A stretch of 64,000 nucleotides of DNA from Ryuthela nishihirai (Eukaryota > Arthropoda > Arachnida > Araneae > Heptathelidae): the NCBI GenBank assembly GCA_038380435.1, contig JAWZYU010000020.1, positions 41,324,307 to 41,388,306 on the forward strand, given 5' to 3'. A model generated the notes under the pieces. That model saw only the letters and a list, made by a program, of their open reading frames with translations, was not told the DNA's origin and made no database searches. A program made the translations under genes and the position numbers. How positions within the stretch are numbered: the first letter of the stretch is position 1; each line of letters starts with the position of its first letter. Shown in pieces: positions 45,202 to 55,690 of this stretch.

Positions 45202-45600
45202 TCCGGGGGACGGAGGTCACCCACGGCTGGCGTCCGCTGACAAGTGACCTTGGACCCGGGGCCAGCGGCCTTGCCAGATGGCCGAAACGGAGAGAGAAGG
45301 GAGATACGACGAGGAGGGGAGAGCCAGTCGAAGGACGAGCGCGGAAAGGCGCAAAATTGAAAAGCTCGTGAGTGCCGACTGGTATTAGCGGCACTCGGGC
45401 TCTCGTGAAAACAGCTGAACGGGGATAGTAAGCTGGTTTTGTAATACATAGTAAACGAGTGACGAGTGTGTTTTTCCTCACCAGTCAATGTAATTCATAT
45501 CAATAAAGGATTTTTGTTGTTTTACCAAGGACTAAGTTGAACCATTTATTTGGGGAGGAGCCTCAGTATTGAGTCCCTTCAATTGCAATAAGATCTTTGA
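45202..45600 (+). other. GC- and CpG-rich segment, possible LTR fragment or promoter region
   Basis: Composition rises sharply (CCGGGGGACGG, GACCCGGGGCCAGCGG, GACGAGCGCGG), then falls to an AATAAAGG polyadenylation-like signal at about 45501. That arrangement resembles an LTR read on the plus strand, starting near TGTCCGGGGG. I could not find matched TG/CA ends with a target duplication. It may instead be a host promoter or UTR. No coding exon supported. Confidence 0.3.
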
Positions 45601-46186
45601 TTTTTGTTCTGAAAGACTCTTTCCCCCGTCGCGTATTGCGATCGAACCGGAGGGACATTCCTAAGTGATCCCAATAGACAGACAACAGGGGAAGTAACAT
45701 CACACTCCCCCTGTCATTTTTTCCTAGCTATGGCTTGTTTCGAAATATCCTGCTGTAATTTAAGTAATTTAAAATTTCTGGAGTGTTGTTCTTTCTTACA
45801 TAAGCAAAAGCAAGTTTCAAAACTTTTATATTACCAAAAAAAAGAGCCAGTTAATCACTCTTTGTTTTTATTAAAGTAATAAAGAAATCACCCAAGAGGT
45901 GCATAAAGTTTTTTTTTGTGTGTGTATAAAGAGTTTAGTTGCAGGCTCGCATTAAAGATACTTAACTCTTTCACAGCAAAATAAATGCTCGAAATATTTT
46001 CACGGTAGCATTCATTATTAGTTCGTTTTTTTTATTTTAAAATACTTTTTTTACTTTGTCGTGTAATGTAGATATTCAACTTCATTGTTTTATCAGATAA
46101 TGGAAAAATTCTTTATATGCTAGCTTGGTATTGAAAAAATATTAATATTCGCATTTTTGGAATCTCCCAAGAGTTTGTTAATTTTC
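45601..46186. other. Unassigned AT-rich sequence
   Basis: Nothing recognised apart from A/T runs. Confidence 0.5.
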
Positions 46187-46495
46187 CAGGTTCGAGTCCC
46201 ACCTGGGTCAGCATTGAGATTTATCTTCGCTAAACCCCAACCCTCCCCTTGGTCAGAAACGGAACTCCGACGAGCTTGGAAAGACCGCCGTCCGTCGGAA
46301 GGGACTTAAAGCCATAGAGCTGTACATGTTAAAGAACACGCTGTACGACCTTGACCGAAAGCTACCATCTGTCTCCTAAACAGCTGTTCAGTGGGTCCCC
46401 TTCCTCAACCTTCATTGAGCCCTTGTAGGCTTTGTGATCTGGCCATTAAGTGCACTGTGCAAAAAAGGGTTGCTCAGAGGTGAAACAACCCATCC
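46187..46495 (+). mobile_element. SINE-A, head partly lost
   Basis: Begins at the B box (CAGGTTCGAGTCCCACC), core shortened around GACTTAAAGCCATAGAGC, ends GTGAAACAACCCATCC. Confidence 0.85.
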
Positions 46496-46705
46496 AAACT
46501 CAAGAGTTGGAATTTCTACTGTTAAAGGTTGTTAAAGTTGAAATATGGTAAAAATTTAAATGAATGCAAGCATTTCGGATATTATAAATCCCCGCCATTT
46601 CGGATATTATAAATTTACACCTTAAATCGACTTTCGGACATCGGCGAACCGATGGACGATTTTTACGAGTTACCGCCATGCCGCACGGAGTTCTTTTGGG
46701 CTGCG

Positions 46706-47420
46706 ATGAAAGAGAATGAAAAGGAATCAGCAATGAATGAGGATGAAAAGGAATCAGTTATGAATGAGGATGAAAAGGAATGAACATGAAAGGGGATGAA
46801 AAGGAATGAACATGAATGAGGATGAAAAGGAATGAACATGAAAGGGGATGAAAAGGAATGAACATGAAAGGGGATGAAAGGGAATCAGCGATGAATGAAG
46901 ATGAAAGGGAATCAACTATGAATGAGGATGAAAGGAAATCAGAAATGAATGAAGATGAAAAGGAATGAATGATGAATGAGGATGAAAATGAATCAGCGAT
47001 GAATGAGGATGAAAATGAATTTGTGATGAATGAGGATTAAAACGAATTCGCGATGATTAAGGATGAAAGGAATCAAAGATGAATGATGATGAAAAGGAAT
47101 CAGTGATGAATGAGGATGAAAAGAATGAACATGAAAGGGGATGAAAAAGAATGAACACGAAAGGGAATGAAAAGGAATCAGCGATGAATGAAGATGAAAA
47201 GGAATGAACGATGAATGAGGATAAAGAAGAATCAGCGATGAATGAGGATGAAAATGAATCAGCGATCAATGAAGATGAAAACGAATCAGAGGACGAATGA
47301 GGATGAAAAGGATTCAGCGATGAATGAATGAAGATGAAAAGGATTCAGCGATGAATGAATGAAGATGAAAAGGATTCAGCGATGAATGAATGAGGATGAA
47401 AAGGATTCAGCAATGAATGG
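46706..47420 (+). repeat. Purine-rich minisatellite, 27-bp basic unit
   Basis: Degenerate units of the form GATGAAAAGGAATCAGC plus GATGAATGAG, basic period 27 bp. A variant with an extra GAAT and a 31-bp period occurs three times near 47305-47400. One strand is almost pure G/A/T with few C. The minus strand gives a serine/phenylalanine-rich chance frame. Confidence 0.85.
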
Positions 47421-48030
47421 TTGCTGGAAGCAGTTGTGCCCAGATTTAGTTACGAATTGTGAAAGTTTTGAGGAGGACCACTGAAGCTGCCACAAAGGAA
47501 GCTTATGAATCAACTTGACTTGGAAGTCAGAGCTGAAAATGTGGATGAATTGATTGCATCTGAATTGCATTGAAATCATTGCAATTTTGAATTGCATCAA
47601 AAGCGTTAAAATCATTCAGAGTTTATGTCCAATGAAGATCTGACCATCTGAAGATGGAGATGAAATCCTTCAAAGTCTTCCACAAAGACTTTGAATGTGA
47701 AGAACTTCAACGAAACTTTCACTTACCTTCAGAAATTGTTAAGCATCATGCAAGAATTTGATTCCAACCTATAAAGAAGTTCAGTGGTTCTCAAAGATGT
47801 TGAAAGGGTTAATCTTGTTATAGACTCCTTTACCAAGAAAAGGAGCCGCGTGTTCTACTTTCTCTTGGGAAATGTTGAAAAAACAACAACTAAAGAGCCA
47901 CTTATGAAAGTTAGCAGAAAAGCCTTCAGTAACTAAGTCTGCATTACAATTCTGTGAAAGATTTCCATCCTCATCCCTTGCTCAATTCCTTGCAAAATCA
48001 CCATCAGCAAGCGCTTCATTAAACCATTAA
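47421..48030 (+). pseudogene. Tigger/pogo-like transposase relic (C-terminal part)
   Basis: Translations across several frames give pieces such as WKQLCPDLV, VDELIASE-like and NEDL-like segments, then IMQEFDSN and VVLKDVERVNLVIDSFTKKR. Order and spacing resemble the C-terminal third of Tigger-type (CENP-B-related) transposases, where an acidic linker is followed by a helical end region. Many stops and frame changes are present. Assignment is by eye from family knowledge; a profile search would settle it. Confidence 0.45.
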
Positions 48031-48535
48031 AATGTGTTTTTTTCTGTTTAATAAATACAATCACTAGTAAGTTGAGATAAGATGATTTTAAAGTAAAAAG
48101 TAGTATTTAAGATTAATTTTAATGATTATATTTGATGTCAAAGGTGGCTTTTAATTCTGTAAAAATACTCTCTATGAATTAAATAACACTCAAGGATAAA
48201 AAAAGAAAAAAAAAGGACCATAATTAGAGATTTCATAATATTTTTCGGCTCTCTGGGAATAGACCCCCATTATAATTAGGGTATGATATCTTCTGGTTTT
48301 ACCTGATTTTGCCCGAACATTACCTTCTCGATAAGAGATTTAATATTCTGGTTAAACCCAACAAAATCCGGAAAAAATATGCATTTCTAATAGTTTGTTG
48401 TTTGTTCTTATATATATATATAAACACATTAAACTAATATACTTTACAGCCGATTTGTTTGAGTAAATATAAAACCAATACTGCCTAGACAGAGCAAAAA
48501 ATTATTTTATTATTCTATGTGATGCAGTAGTGGAC
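48031..48535. other. Unassigned AT-rich sequence
   Basis: A short TA repeat occurs at 48410-48422. No gene recognised. Confidence 0.5.
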
Positions 48536-48545
48536 GCATACTACT

Positions 48546-48954
48546 TGAGTTGTTTTACCTCTGATCGGCACTTTTTTGCACACCATGGGCTAAATGGCCA
48601 GGTCACATGGATCCCGAAGGTTCAGAGAAGGACCCACTGGAACAGCTGTTAAGAGAGATGGTAGCCTCTCTGTCAAGGCCGTTCAGCGTGTTCTTTAACG
48701 TGCACAGGGTATGGCTACGCTCCGTGCACAGGGTATGGCTCTCTCCGACAGGGTATGGCTACGCTCCGTTCACAGGGTATGGCTCTCCCGCTTAACGTCC
48801 CATCTGACGGACGGCGGCCTTCCAAGCCCGTCGGTGTCCCCTACTGACCGTGTAATTTTGCGGAGATAAATCTCAACACTGACCCAGCTGGGACTCGAAC
48901 CTGGGAATTACAGATTACGAGCCTGGCACGCTACTGACTGAGCCAACCCCGCCC
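48546..48954 (-). mobile_element. SINE-A with a short internal tandem reiteration
   Basis: Complete from TGAGTTGTTTTACCTC to the head, with target duplication GCATACTACT at 48536-48545 and 48955-48964. The core carries extra copies of CAGGGTATGGCT (see 48700-48790). Confidence 0.92.
48700..48790 (-). repeat. Fourfold reiteration of the CAGGGTATGGCT core motif
   Basis: CAGGGTATGGCT occurs four times, alternately followed by ACGCTCC and CTCTCC/CTCCCG, where other SINE-A copies have it once. The position lies inside the segment that became the 108-bp unit of the array at 3113-10132. Confidence 0.85.
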
Positions 48955-48964
48955 GCATACTACT

Positions 48965-49334
48965 AATGCGAAGTGCGGGAAGCCATATCATATTATATTA
49001 AATTATCCACTTCAGGCTGTAACGAATTAATTGATTACAGAATGTCATTCGTTAAACGAAAATGTAAGTTTCACATTAATGTAGAAGAAAGCAGCTTATT
49101 CGCTCCTGACATACTGCATAATATAAAATTATGGGGAGGGGAAATCAAAAGAACATATTTATTAACATTAAAAATATTATAGGGACGTTGAAAACATCGT
49201 TTTTAGATGAATATCTGTTTTGAATTTAAATGAATTAGACGAAAGAGTTCGTACAGAAGTAATCTTGCAGAAGATACAACGGCAAAGGATGTAGGTTATT
49301 ACTTTAATTAATAAATTACCTAATATCTGAAAAG
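48965..49334. other. Unassigned AT-rich sequence
   Basis: A 69-codon plus-strand frame (48973-49182) has no recognisable domain. Nothing else seen. Confidence 0.45.
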
Positions 49335-49650
49335 TGGGTCAGCGTTGAGATTTATCTCCGCAAAATTCCCCGCCCTGTCCACGGTCAGTAGGGGACACCG
49401 ATGGACTTGGAAAGGCCGCCTCCGTCGGATGGCACGTTAAGCCGTGGCCCGTGTGCGGGAGAGAGCCATACCCTGTGCACGTTAAAGAACACGCTGGATG
49501 GCCTTGACGGGAGGCTACCATCTGTCTCCCAACAGCTGTTCCAGTGGGTCCCCTCTCCCAACCTTCTCTGAGCCTTCGGGGTCCATGTGACCTGGTCATT
49601 TAGCCCATGGTGTGCAAAAAATTGCCGCTCAGAGGTAAAACAACCCACAA
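49335..49650 (+). mobile_element. SINE-A lacking most of the head
   Basis: Begins GTGGGTCAGCGTTGAG and ends GTAAAACAACCCAC. Confidence 0.88.
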
Positions 49651-49810
49651 CCTCTCCTGCACATAGCCAACGGCTTAATGTCCCATTCGACGGACGGCGG
49701 CCTTTCCAAGCCCATCTATGTCCCCTACTGACCGAGGGCATGACGGGGAGTTTTGCGAAACCTGGGAACTGCAGATTACGAGCCTGGCGCGCTATCGGCT
49801 GAGCCATCCC
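49651..49810 (-). mobile_element. SINE-A 5' half fragment
   Basis: CTCCTGCACATAGCCAACGG through CCAAGCCCATCTATGTCC to a head ending GCTGAGCCATCCC. A deletion removes part of the region before the head. It abuts the previous SINE tail to core. Confidence 0.82.
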
Positions 49811-49937
49811 ATTCTCTGATTAGGTGAAAAAATATCTCTTACACATTGTAACACAGCCATCACCCTGTTTACACATATTCATGAAGGAGTTTTGCAACAA
49901 CGAACGCTACCGATTATTATACCGATTTTTCATTGTA

Positions 49938-50261
49938 CAGTCGCTCAAAAAAGTATAGTTAGTAAATTTCTAAAAAAAAAAAACCGTTGCCAGACATTTT
50001 TTCTGAATTCTGTAATCAACAATAGTGTTCGGATACTTTTTTAAGCGACTGTATGTGGTCATATTATTTTGATACTAGATCGTGTGGGTTCACTCACGGA
50101 AATATTGAGCGTGTGCAGTTACCGTTCACAGCAAACTGGAGCGTGTGCACTAATTGCACACGCTCCAGTTTGCTGTGAATGGTTACTGCTGTACACGCTC
50201 CAGATATTTTTTCTGAATTCTGTAATCACCCATAGTGTTCGGATACATTTTTGAGAGACTA
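49938..50261. mobile_element. Composite MITE, reduced copy in inverted order
   Basis: A shortened Tc1-type MITE (49938-50051) is followed by the same spacer as in the composites at 35254 and 50793, in reverse complement (ATTATTTTGATACTAGATCG, GAGCGTGTGCAGTTACCG), then a half MITE ending TTTTTGAGAGACT. Confidence 0.83.
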
Positions 50262-50792
50262 TACGGAAAACTTTTCGCAATAACAAGAAACATACAAAAT
50301 ACAGAGCAGGAAATAGAGTGGGCTGGCTATTTTTCGGAAGAACCAAATATTCTCGGCTCAAGAAATGTGCCTAGTACAAAGTAGGATATAAAGAGGGTCG
50401 TCTCGTTGTTTGTGAGAAGAACCAATTTTTCTCGGCACATGAAAAATATTAATGTCTGTAGTACAGTCAGTATAAAATTCATGTGATGCTTCAGGAATGA
50501 ATGTTTGACATTTATGTATTCCACTGAAGTTTGCAAAAAGGAAACTCAAAACGATTCTAGAATTTGGCAATATATTGGTTAACCTAGTAAGTAGCCTATG
50601 AGAATCGAGATTCTATACCTACTAACTCTATGGTCCAAACTGAAATTCTAACTCTACTTGAGACTACTCTGTGGTCCGCTGAGATTCTAACTCTACCTCG
50701 CGTTACCACTTCTCGACCCGTACGGAGACGTTGTCGACTTCGGTCAGTGTTACATGCTTGTTTTATTTCACTTTTTATTTTCTTCAGGCGTA
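50262..50792. other. Unassigned sequence between two composite MITEs
   Basis: Contains a locally repeated theme (GAGATTCTA.. CTAACTCTA, 50608-50705: three occurrences of ATTCTAACTCTA-like words). Nothing else recognised. Confidence 0.45.
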
Positions 50793-51307
50793 CAGTCGCT
50801 CAAAAAAGTATCCGAACATTATGGTTGATTACAAGATTAAGAAAAAATATCTGGCAACGATTTTTTTAGAAATTAGTGATTTGGCAACCTCCGTGTCACG
50901 TGATTACAGAATTCAGGAAAAATATGTGGAGCGTTTACAGCAACTGTACACGCTCCAGTTACCGTTCACATCAAACTGGAGCGTGTGCAGTTACTGCACA
51001 CGCTCCAGTTTGCTGTGAACGGTAACTGCACACGCTCAATATTTCCGTGAGTGAGCCCACACGATCTACTATCAAAATAATATGACCACCTATAGTCGCT
51101 CAAAAAAGTATCCGAACACGATGGTTGATTACAGAATTCAGAAAAAATATCTGGCAACGATTTTTTTTAGAAGTTAGTGATCTGGCAACCTTCGTGTCAC
51201 GTGACACAAAGGTTGCCAGATCACTAATATCTAAAAAAATCTTTGCCAGATATTTTTCCTTAATCTTGTAATCAACCATAGTGTTCGGATACTTTTTTGA
51301 GCGACTG
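50793..51307. mobile_element. Composite MITE: half MITE, hairpin spacer, full MITE (second complete copy)
   Basis: Same order and spacing as 35254-35764. The half MITE is at the left, hairpins GGAGCGTGTGCAGTTACTGC in the middle, and a complete MITE at 51093-51307. TA dinucleotides flank the unit (50791-50792, 51308-51309). Confidence 0.88.
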
Positions 51308-51309
51308 TA

Positions 51310-51850
51310 CAGTAGTTTATTGATCATAGTAAGAAATAAAAACAAGAATAGCTCTTACGTTGTTTATGCATTAAGACTTTTCGGGTTTTTGTTTTCATCA
51401 AAAATGAAGCTATAATTGCGTAAACAACGTACAGTACAGTGTTGTTAGGTTCAGTTACGAAAACTAACCAGATACTACTGTAGTTTATGAGAACTAGCGT
51501 AAACTACTGTAGTATTGACTCAGTAAGAAAGCATCACAGGAAATGTCTTGGTGACAGGTAACTCCCGAAATAATTTGCTGAAAAAATTTGGATTTGTCCT
51601 GAGTGGAAAACGAAAATTTTTTTTTCAGAAAATTATTTCTACTGTAGTATTGTTATTTTTATTTGAACGATTCCTTAGTATTTTAGTATATATAGGAATT
51701 AATCATTGACTTTCTGGGCCCCACGAATCAATCGTAATTTTTTTAATTTGGATTTAATTGTAAATAGTTGTTCAATTTCTTAATTTTTGCATTACGAACA
51801 GATTTAGAGCATCGAATTACATTTATAAATCGAGGGCTGACTATATATAT
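51310..51850. other. Unassigned AT-rich sequence
   Basis: The word TACTGTAGT recurs several times between 51470 and 51650. No gene recognised. Confidence 0.45.
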
Positions 51851-51852
51851 AT

Positions 51853-52510
51853 GTTACCGCTAAAGCTCGAAAGCCGTTAATGTGCACATTACCTAGCTAA
51901 TCTGCAGATTAACTGATTTGCTCCGTTAACGTGCGGAATCAAGAGTTTTCCGCATTTTACCTAGGTAATGTGCACATTAACGGCTTCCGTATCGTTAAAG
52001 TTCAAAAGTTTGTTTCTCTCATAGTGGTGAATCTCTTGAATATGAATCTTCGTGTCACGTGATTCACTCGTCCGCATTATAAAAAACGCCCCGGATGAGC
52101 GAAGGCCAAGTGAGAACGAATCGGTAAAGTGATTCATTCTTGATAACGAATCACTAAAATGATTCGTTCTCACTTGGCCTGCTCATTTTGGGGGCGTATT
52201 TTATAATTCGGACGACTGATTCATGTTGACAGAGGGATGACCCTGGTTTCAACTCTACTCTCGGACACTAGATAAATAACATTATGTTAATTTAAGCGTA
52301 CAGAAACGTTCCTGTTGTTCCAGCAAAGATCTTATTTTCACTTGAACGAGTGCCTAGTAGGTAATGTGCAGATTATCCAGGTAATTTGCAGATTACCTAG
52401 GTAATTTGAGAAATGAAACAATTTTCCGCACGTTAACGGATCACCCTAGTTAATCTGCACAATACCTAGATAATCTGTAGAATAACTGATTTCTGCACTT
52501 TAGCGGTAAC
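51853..52510. mobile_element. Palindromic DNA element, complete copy, 658 bp
   Basis: Terminal inverted repeats GTTACCGCTAAAG and CTTTAGCGGTAAC, set in AT repeats (AT on both sides). The interior carries multiple palindromic modules (TTACCTAGCTAATCTGCAG, GTGCACATTAAC, CCGTTAACGTGCGG) and the central hairpin (ACGCCCC..GGGGCGT around 52085-52200). It is the inverse of 1-611. No protein coding. Confidence 0.85.
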
Positions 52511-52715
52511 ATATATACAGAAATGCATGCCGTTAAATAATTTTTGTTTCAAATTCCGTACTAGAAACTATTGCAAACTTTAAAATAATTATAACTATTT
52601 AGTAACAAAATTAAAATCATAGTGTCTATTTGAAATGACATAATTATTTGTAGGAGCTGATAATCTAAGTATGATCATTTAAAACGCGTAGAGTGCTTCA
52701 TTAATGAAATGAATA

Positions 52716-52929
52716 CACCTATCCCTCGATTTACACGGTACTCAGTTCACACAATTTTGGCTTTGCACGGTCAAAAAATGCAACCAGTTTCGATTTACAC
52801 GGTACTGACAGAGATTTCCTTTCTATGTACGTCTCAGTCAGTACCGTGTAAATCGAAACTGGTTGCATTTTTTGACCGTGCAAAGCCAAAATTGTGTGAA
52901 CTGAGTAGCGTGTAAATCGAGGGATAGGT
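52716..52929. mobile_element. Foldback MITE (CACCTATCCCTCG ends), second copy
   Basis: Nearly identical to 15142-15360, with arms CACCTATCCCTCGATTTAC / GTAAATCGAGGGATAGG and a loop around GAGATTTCCTTTCTATG. TA is present at both sides; the last bases of the right end differ by one. Confidence 0.87.
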
Positions 52930-53140
52930 TACACGAAAGAATCAAGACTGATGGTGCCTTATTTTTAAATATTAAAGATTGATTAAAAGTTTGCAGTTAT
53001 AATCAATAGAAAAATAATTTATTGTTTTACTTGTCTTTTTCACAATTAGCAGAAAATTTTGAATCAAAATTTTGACTGAGCACCACAAAGTCTTTTGAGC
53101 ATTTTGAGAGCGTTTAAGCTCAGACCGATTCTGAAGGGTG

Positions 53141-53488
53141 GCGGTGGTTCAGTCGGTAGTGAGCCAGGCTCGTAATCTTCAGTTCCCAGGTTCGAGTCCC
53201 ACCTGGACCAGCGTTGAGATTTAGCTTTGCAAAACTCCCCGCCTGACGGAGGTCAGTAGCGGACACCGATGGGCTTGGAAAGGCCGCAACCCGTCGGATA
53301 GGACGTTAAGACGTGGTTTCGTGTGCGGGAGAACCATACCCTGTGCATGTTTGATGGCTTTGACGAGAGGCTACCATCTGTCTCCCAATAACTGCCCAGT
53401 ATGTCCCCTTTCCCCAATTTTCTCGAGACCCTTGTAAGTTGCCCATTGTATGTAAAAAAGTGGTGCTCGGAGGTAAAACAACCCAGTT
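53141..53488 (+). mobile_element. SINE-A, moderately diverged
   Basis: Head GGTGGTTCAGTCGGTAGTG and GGTTCGAGTCCC, core with a deletion around GTGCATGTTTGATGGC, end GGTAAAACAACCC. Confidence 0.88.
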
Positions 53489-53708
53489 CCGATTTAATCT
53501 ACAAATATATTTTAAATTAAGAACTATGAATATTTTCGACTATAAGCTCAAAAAACTGTTTACTTCAAAATTAGATACAGTAAAGGTTCGATTATCAGGA
53601 AAACGAATTAACCGAATATTGCTTATCAAAACAGTTCTCCATTCACCAATGAGGTCCCTTACTTGTACTATTATATTGGTAACAAAAGTCACATCACACC
53701 TGGCAACA

Positions 53709-54043
53709 GGGTTGGGTTGTTTTACCTCTGAGCGGCACTTTTTTGCACACCATGGGCTAAATGGCCAGATCACATGGACCCCGAAGGTTCAGAGAAGGTT
53801 GGGAGAGGGGACCCACTGGAACAGCTGTTGGGAGACAGATTGTAGCCTCCCGTCAAGGCCATCCAGCGTGTTCTTTAACGTGTACAGGGTATGGCTCTCC
53901 TGCACACGGGACCACGGCTTAACGTCCCATCCGACGGACGGCGGCCTTTCCAAGCCCATCGGTGTCCCCTACTGACCGTGGGCAGGGCGGGGAATTTTGC
54001 GGAGATAAATCTCAACGCTGACCCATCTGGGACTCGAACCTGA
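53709..54043 (-). mobile_element. SINE-A, head truncated at the B box
   Basis: From GGTTGGGTTGTTTTACCTC to GGGACTCGAACCTGAGAG, where it stops 28 bp before the palindrome at 54071. Confidence 0.9.
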
Positions 54044-54070
54044 GAGTAGAGTTACAATACTGGGAGTACT

Positions 54071-54250
54071 TTTGAGTAGATTACACCACAAACCTCCTTC
54101 TGTTGCCAGGGGGGGGGGGGGGGGCGTCTCAGTCGGTAGCGCGCCAGGCTTCGTAATCTGTAGAGATTACGAAGCCTGGTGCGCTACCGACTGAGATACC
54201 CCCCGCCCCCCTGGCAACAGAAGGAGGTTTGTGCTGTAATCTACTCAAAA
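54071..54250. repeat. Palindrome with 88-bp arms built on a SINE-A head
   Basis: Left arm 54071-54159 and right arm 54164-54250 are near-perfect complements separated by GTAG. Each arm holds flanking sequence (TTTGAGTAGATTAC, AACCTCCTTCTGTTGCC), a G-run and the first part of a SINE-A head to CGTAATCT. Both arms share an extra T (GGCTTCGTAAT) absent from other copies, so one arm was copied from the other. Confidence 0.9.
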
Positions 54251-54535
54251 ACCGATTTAAAAAAATCTGGGACATGGTGCACTTAAAAAGTTTAGGATCC
54301 TCTCCTATTATACCGGCAATGGCTAACAAATAATTATGATTAATTTATTATAATACGGTTCTACATATTCTGTTTCATTTATATAGATCATGTTCTTCGA
54401 AATGAATCTGGATTATCCAGAAAAATCGTCTAATCAAAATGACTCGGCCTTGTTGTTTCGGATAATCGATTGCATACTGTGCTGGTATTATTATTTTACA
54501 GAAAATGGTATGAGAATGATATCATACTTGATTTT
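54251..54535. other. Unassigned AT-rich sequence
   Basis: Nothing recognised. Confidence 0.45.
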
Positions 54536-54548
54536 ACTGATTAAAAGT

Positions 54549-54932
54549 TGGGTTGCTTTTCCTCTGAGCGGCACTTTTTTTGCACACCATGGGCTAAATG
54601 GCCAGGTCACATGGACCCCGAAAGCTCACAGAAGGTTGGGGGAGGGGACCCACTGGAACAGCTGTTGGGAGACAGATGGTAGCCTCCCGTCAAGGCCATC
54701 CAGCGTGTTCTTTAACGTGCACAGAGTATGGCTCTCCCGCACATGGGGCCACGGCTTAACGTCCCATCCGACGGACGGCGGCCTTTCCAAGCCCATCGGT
54801 GTCCCCTACTGACCGTGGGCAGGGCGGGGAATTTTGGGGAGATAAATCTCAACGCTGACCCAGCTGGGACTCGAACCTGGAAACTACAGATTACGAGCCT
54901 GGCGCGCTACCGACTGAGCCACCCCCGCCCCC
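54549..54932 (-). mobile_element. SINE-A, full length
   Basis: Target duplication ACTGATTAAAAGT / ACTGATTGAAAGT (one mismatch) at 54536-54548 and 54933-54945. Confidence 0.94.
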
Positions 54933-54945
54933 ACTGATTGAAAGT

Positions 54946-55232
54946 GGATTAGTATTGCTTGCTTAAGAAAAGTCGCAAATTTATGCATTTTAAACATCCT
55001 ACGTCAGATATGTAGGGAAGTAATATTTATTGTCTTATTATTATTATCTTTCGAAGTTAATTTCAAGAAATAAGTAAGGGTTTTTCTGTTCTTGTAAAAT
55101 TCTAACTTGGGTCAGATTTTATCCCAAAACCTTGGGTCCCATACTCTAATTCGGAATGCATTTCAATGGAAACATTTCTCCAAAGTTCTGCATAACACAG
55201 TAAATTTTTTATCACGGGCCAACCAAAGATAT
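54946..55232. other. Unassigned AT-rich sequence
   Basis: Nothing recognised. Confidence 0.45.
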
Positions 55233-55245
55233 AAAATCCGGTAGA

Positions 55246-55540
55246 TTGGTTGGGTTGTTTTACCTCTAAGCGGCACTTTTTTGCACACAATGGGCTAAAT
55301 GGCCAGGTCACATGGATCCCGAAGGCTCAGAGAAGGTTGGGGGAGGGGACCCACTGGAACAGCTGTTGGGAGACAGATGATAGCCTCCCGTCAAGGCCAT
55401 CCAGCGTGTTCTTTAACGTGCAGAGAGTATGGCTCTCCCGCACACGGGGCCACGGCTTAACGTCCCATCCGACGGACGGCGGCCTTTCCAAGCCCACCGG
55501 TGTCCCCTACTGACCGTGGGCAATGCGGGGAATTTTGCGG
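55246..55540 (-). mobile_element. SINE-A, 5'-truncated
   Basis: From TTGGGTTGTTTTACCTC to GAATTTTGCGG, with imperfect target duplication AAAATCCGGTAGA / AAAATTCGGTAGA. If the exon candidate at 55590 is real, this SINE lies in its first intron. Confidence 0.92.
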
Positions 55541-55589
55541 AAAATTCGGTAGAGAAACCGAAAAATCATCGCACGAAAAATAAACTTAC

Positions 55590-55690
55590 CTTTAAAAAGT
55601 TTCTTCCTTGTACAAGTGATCCCACCTGTTGTCTTGAGATCTCTGGGAGTGTTGTGAGTCTCTCAAATGCCTTTTATAGTCTCCGTGGAG
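55590..55690 (-). promoter_or_regulatory. Candidate core promoter and non-coding first exon
   Basis: On the minus strand a TATA box (CTATAAAAGG, 55671-55679) is followed about 23 bases on by an initiator-like ACTCACA (A at 55655). A segment with no ATG then ends in a strong donor, TTTAAAG|GTAAGTTTA, at 55590. The spacing between TATA and initiator is a little short. Upstream sequence (55700-55900) is richer in CpG and contains ATCACGTGAT. Seen: motifs and order. Inferred: that they act together as a promoter of a minus-strand gene. Confidence 0.35.

Noticed and set aside
47057..47269. Serine/phenylalanine-rich minus-strand frame
   Set aside because: It is the complement of the purine-rich minisatellite.
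54390..54560. Open plus-strand frame starting MFFEMNLDYPEKSS and running into a SINE
   Set aside because: The longer frame exists only by joining to SINE-A sequence. The unique part is short and lacks splice or domain support.
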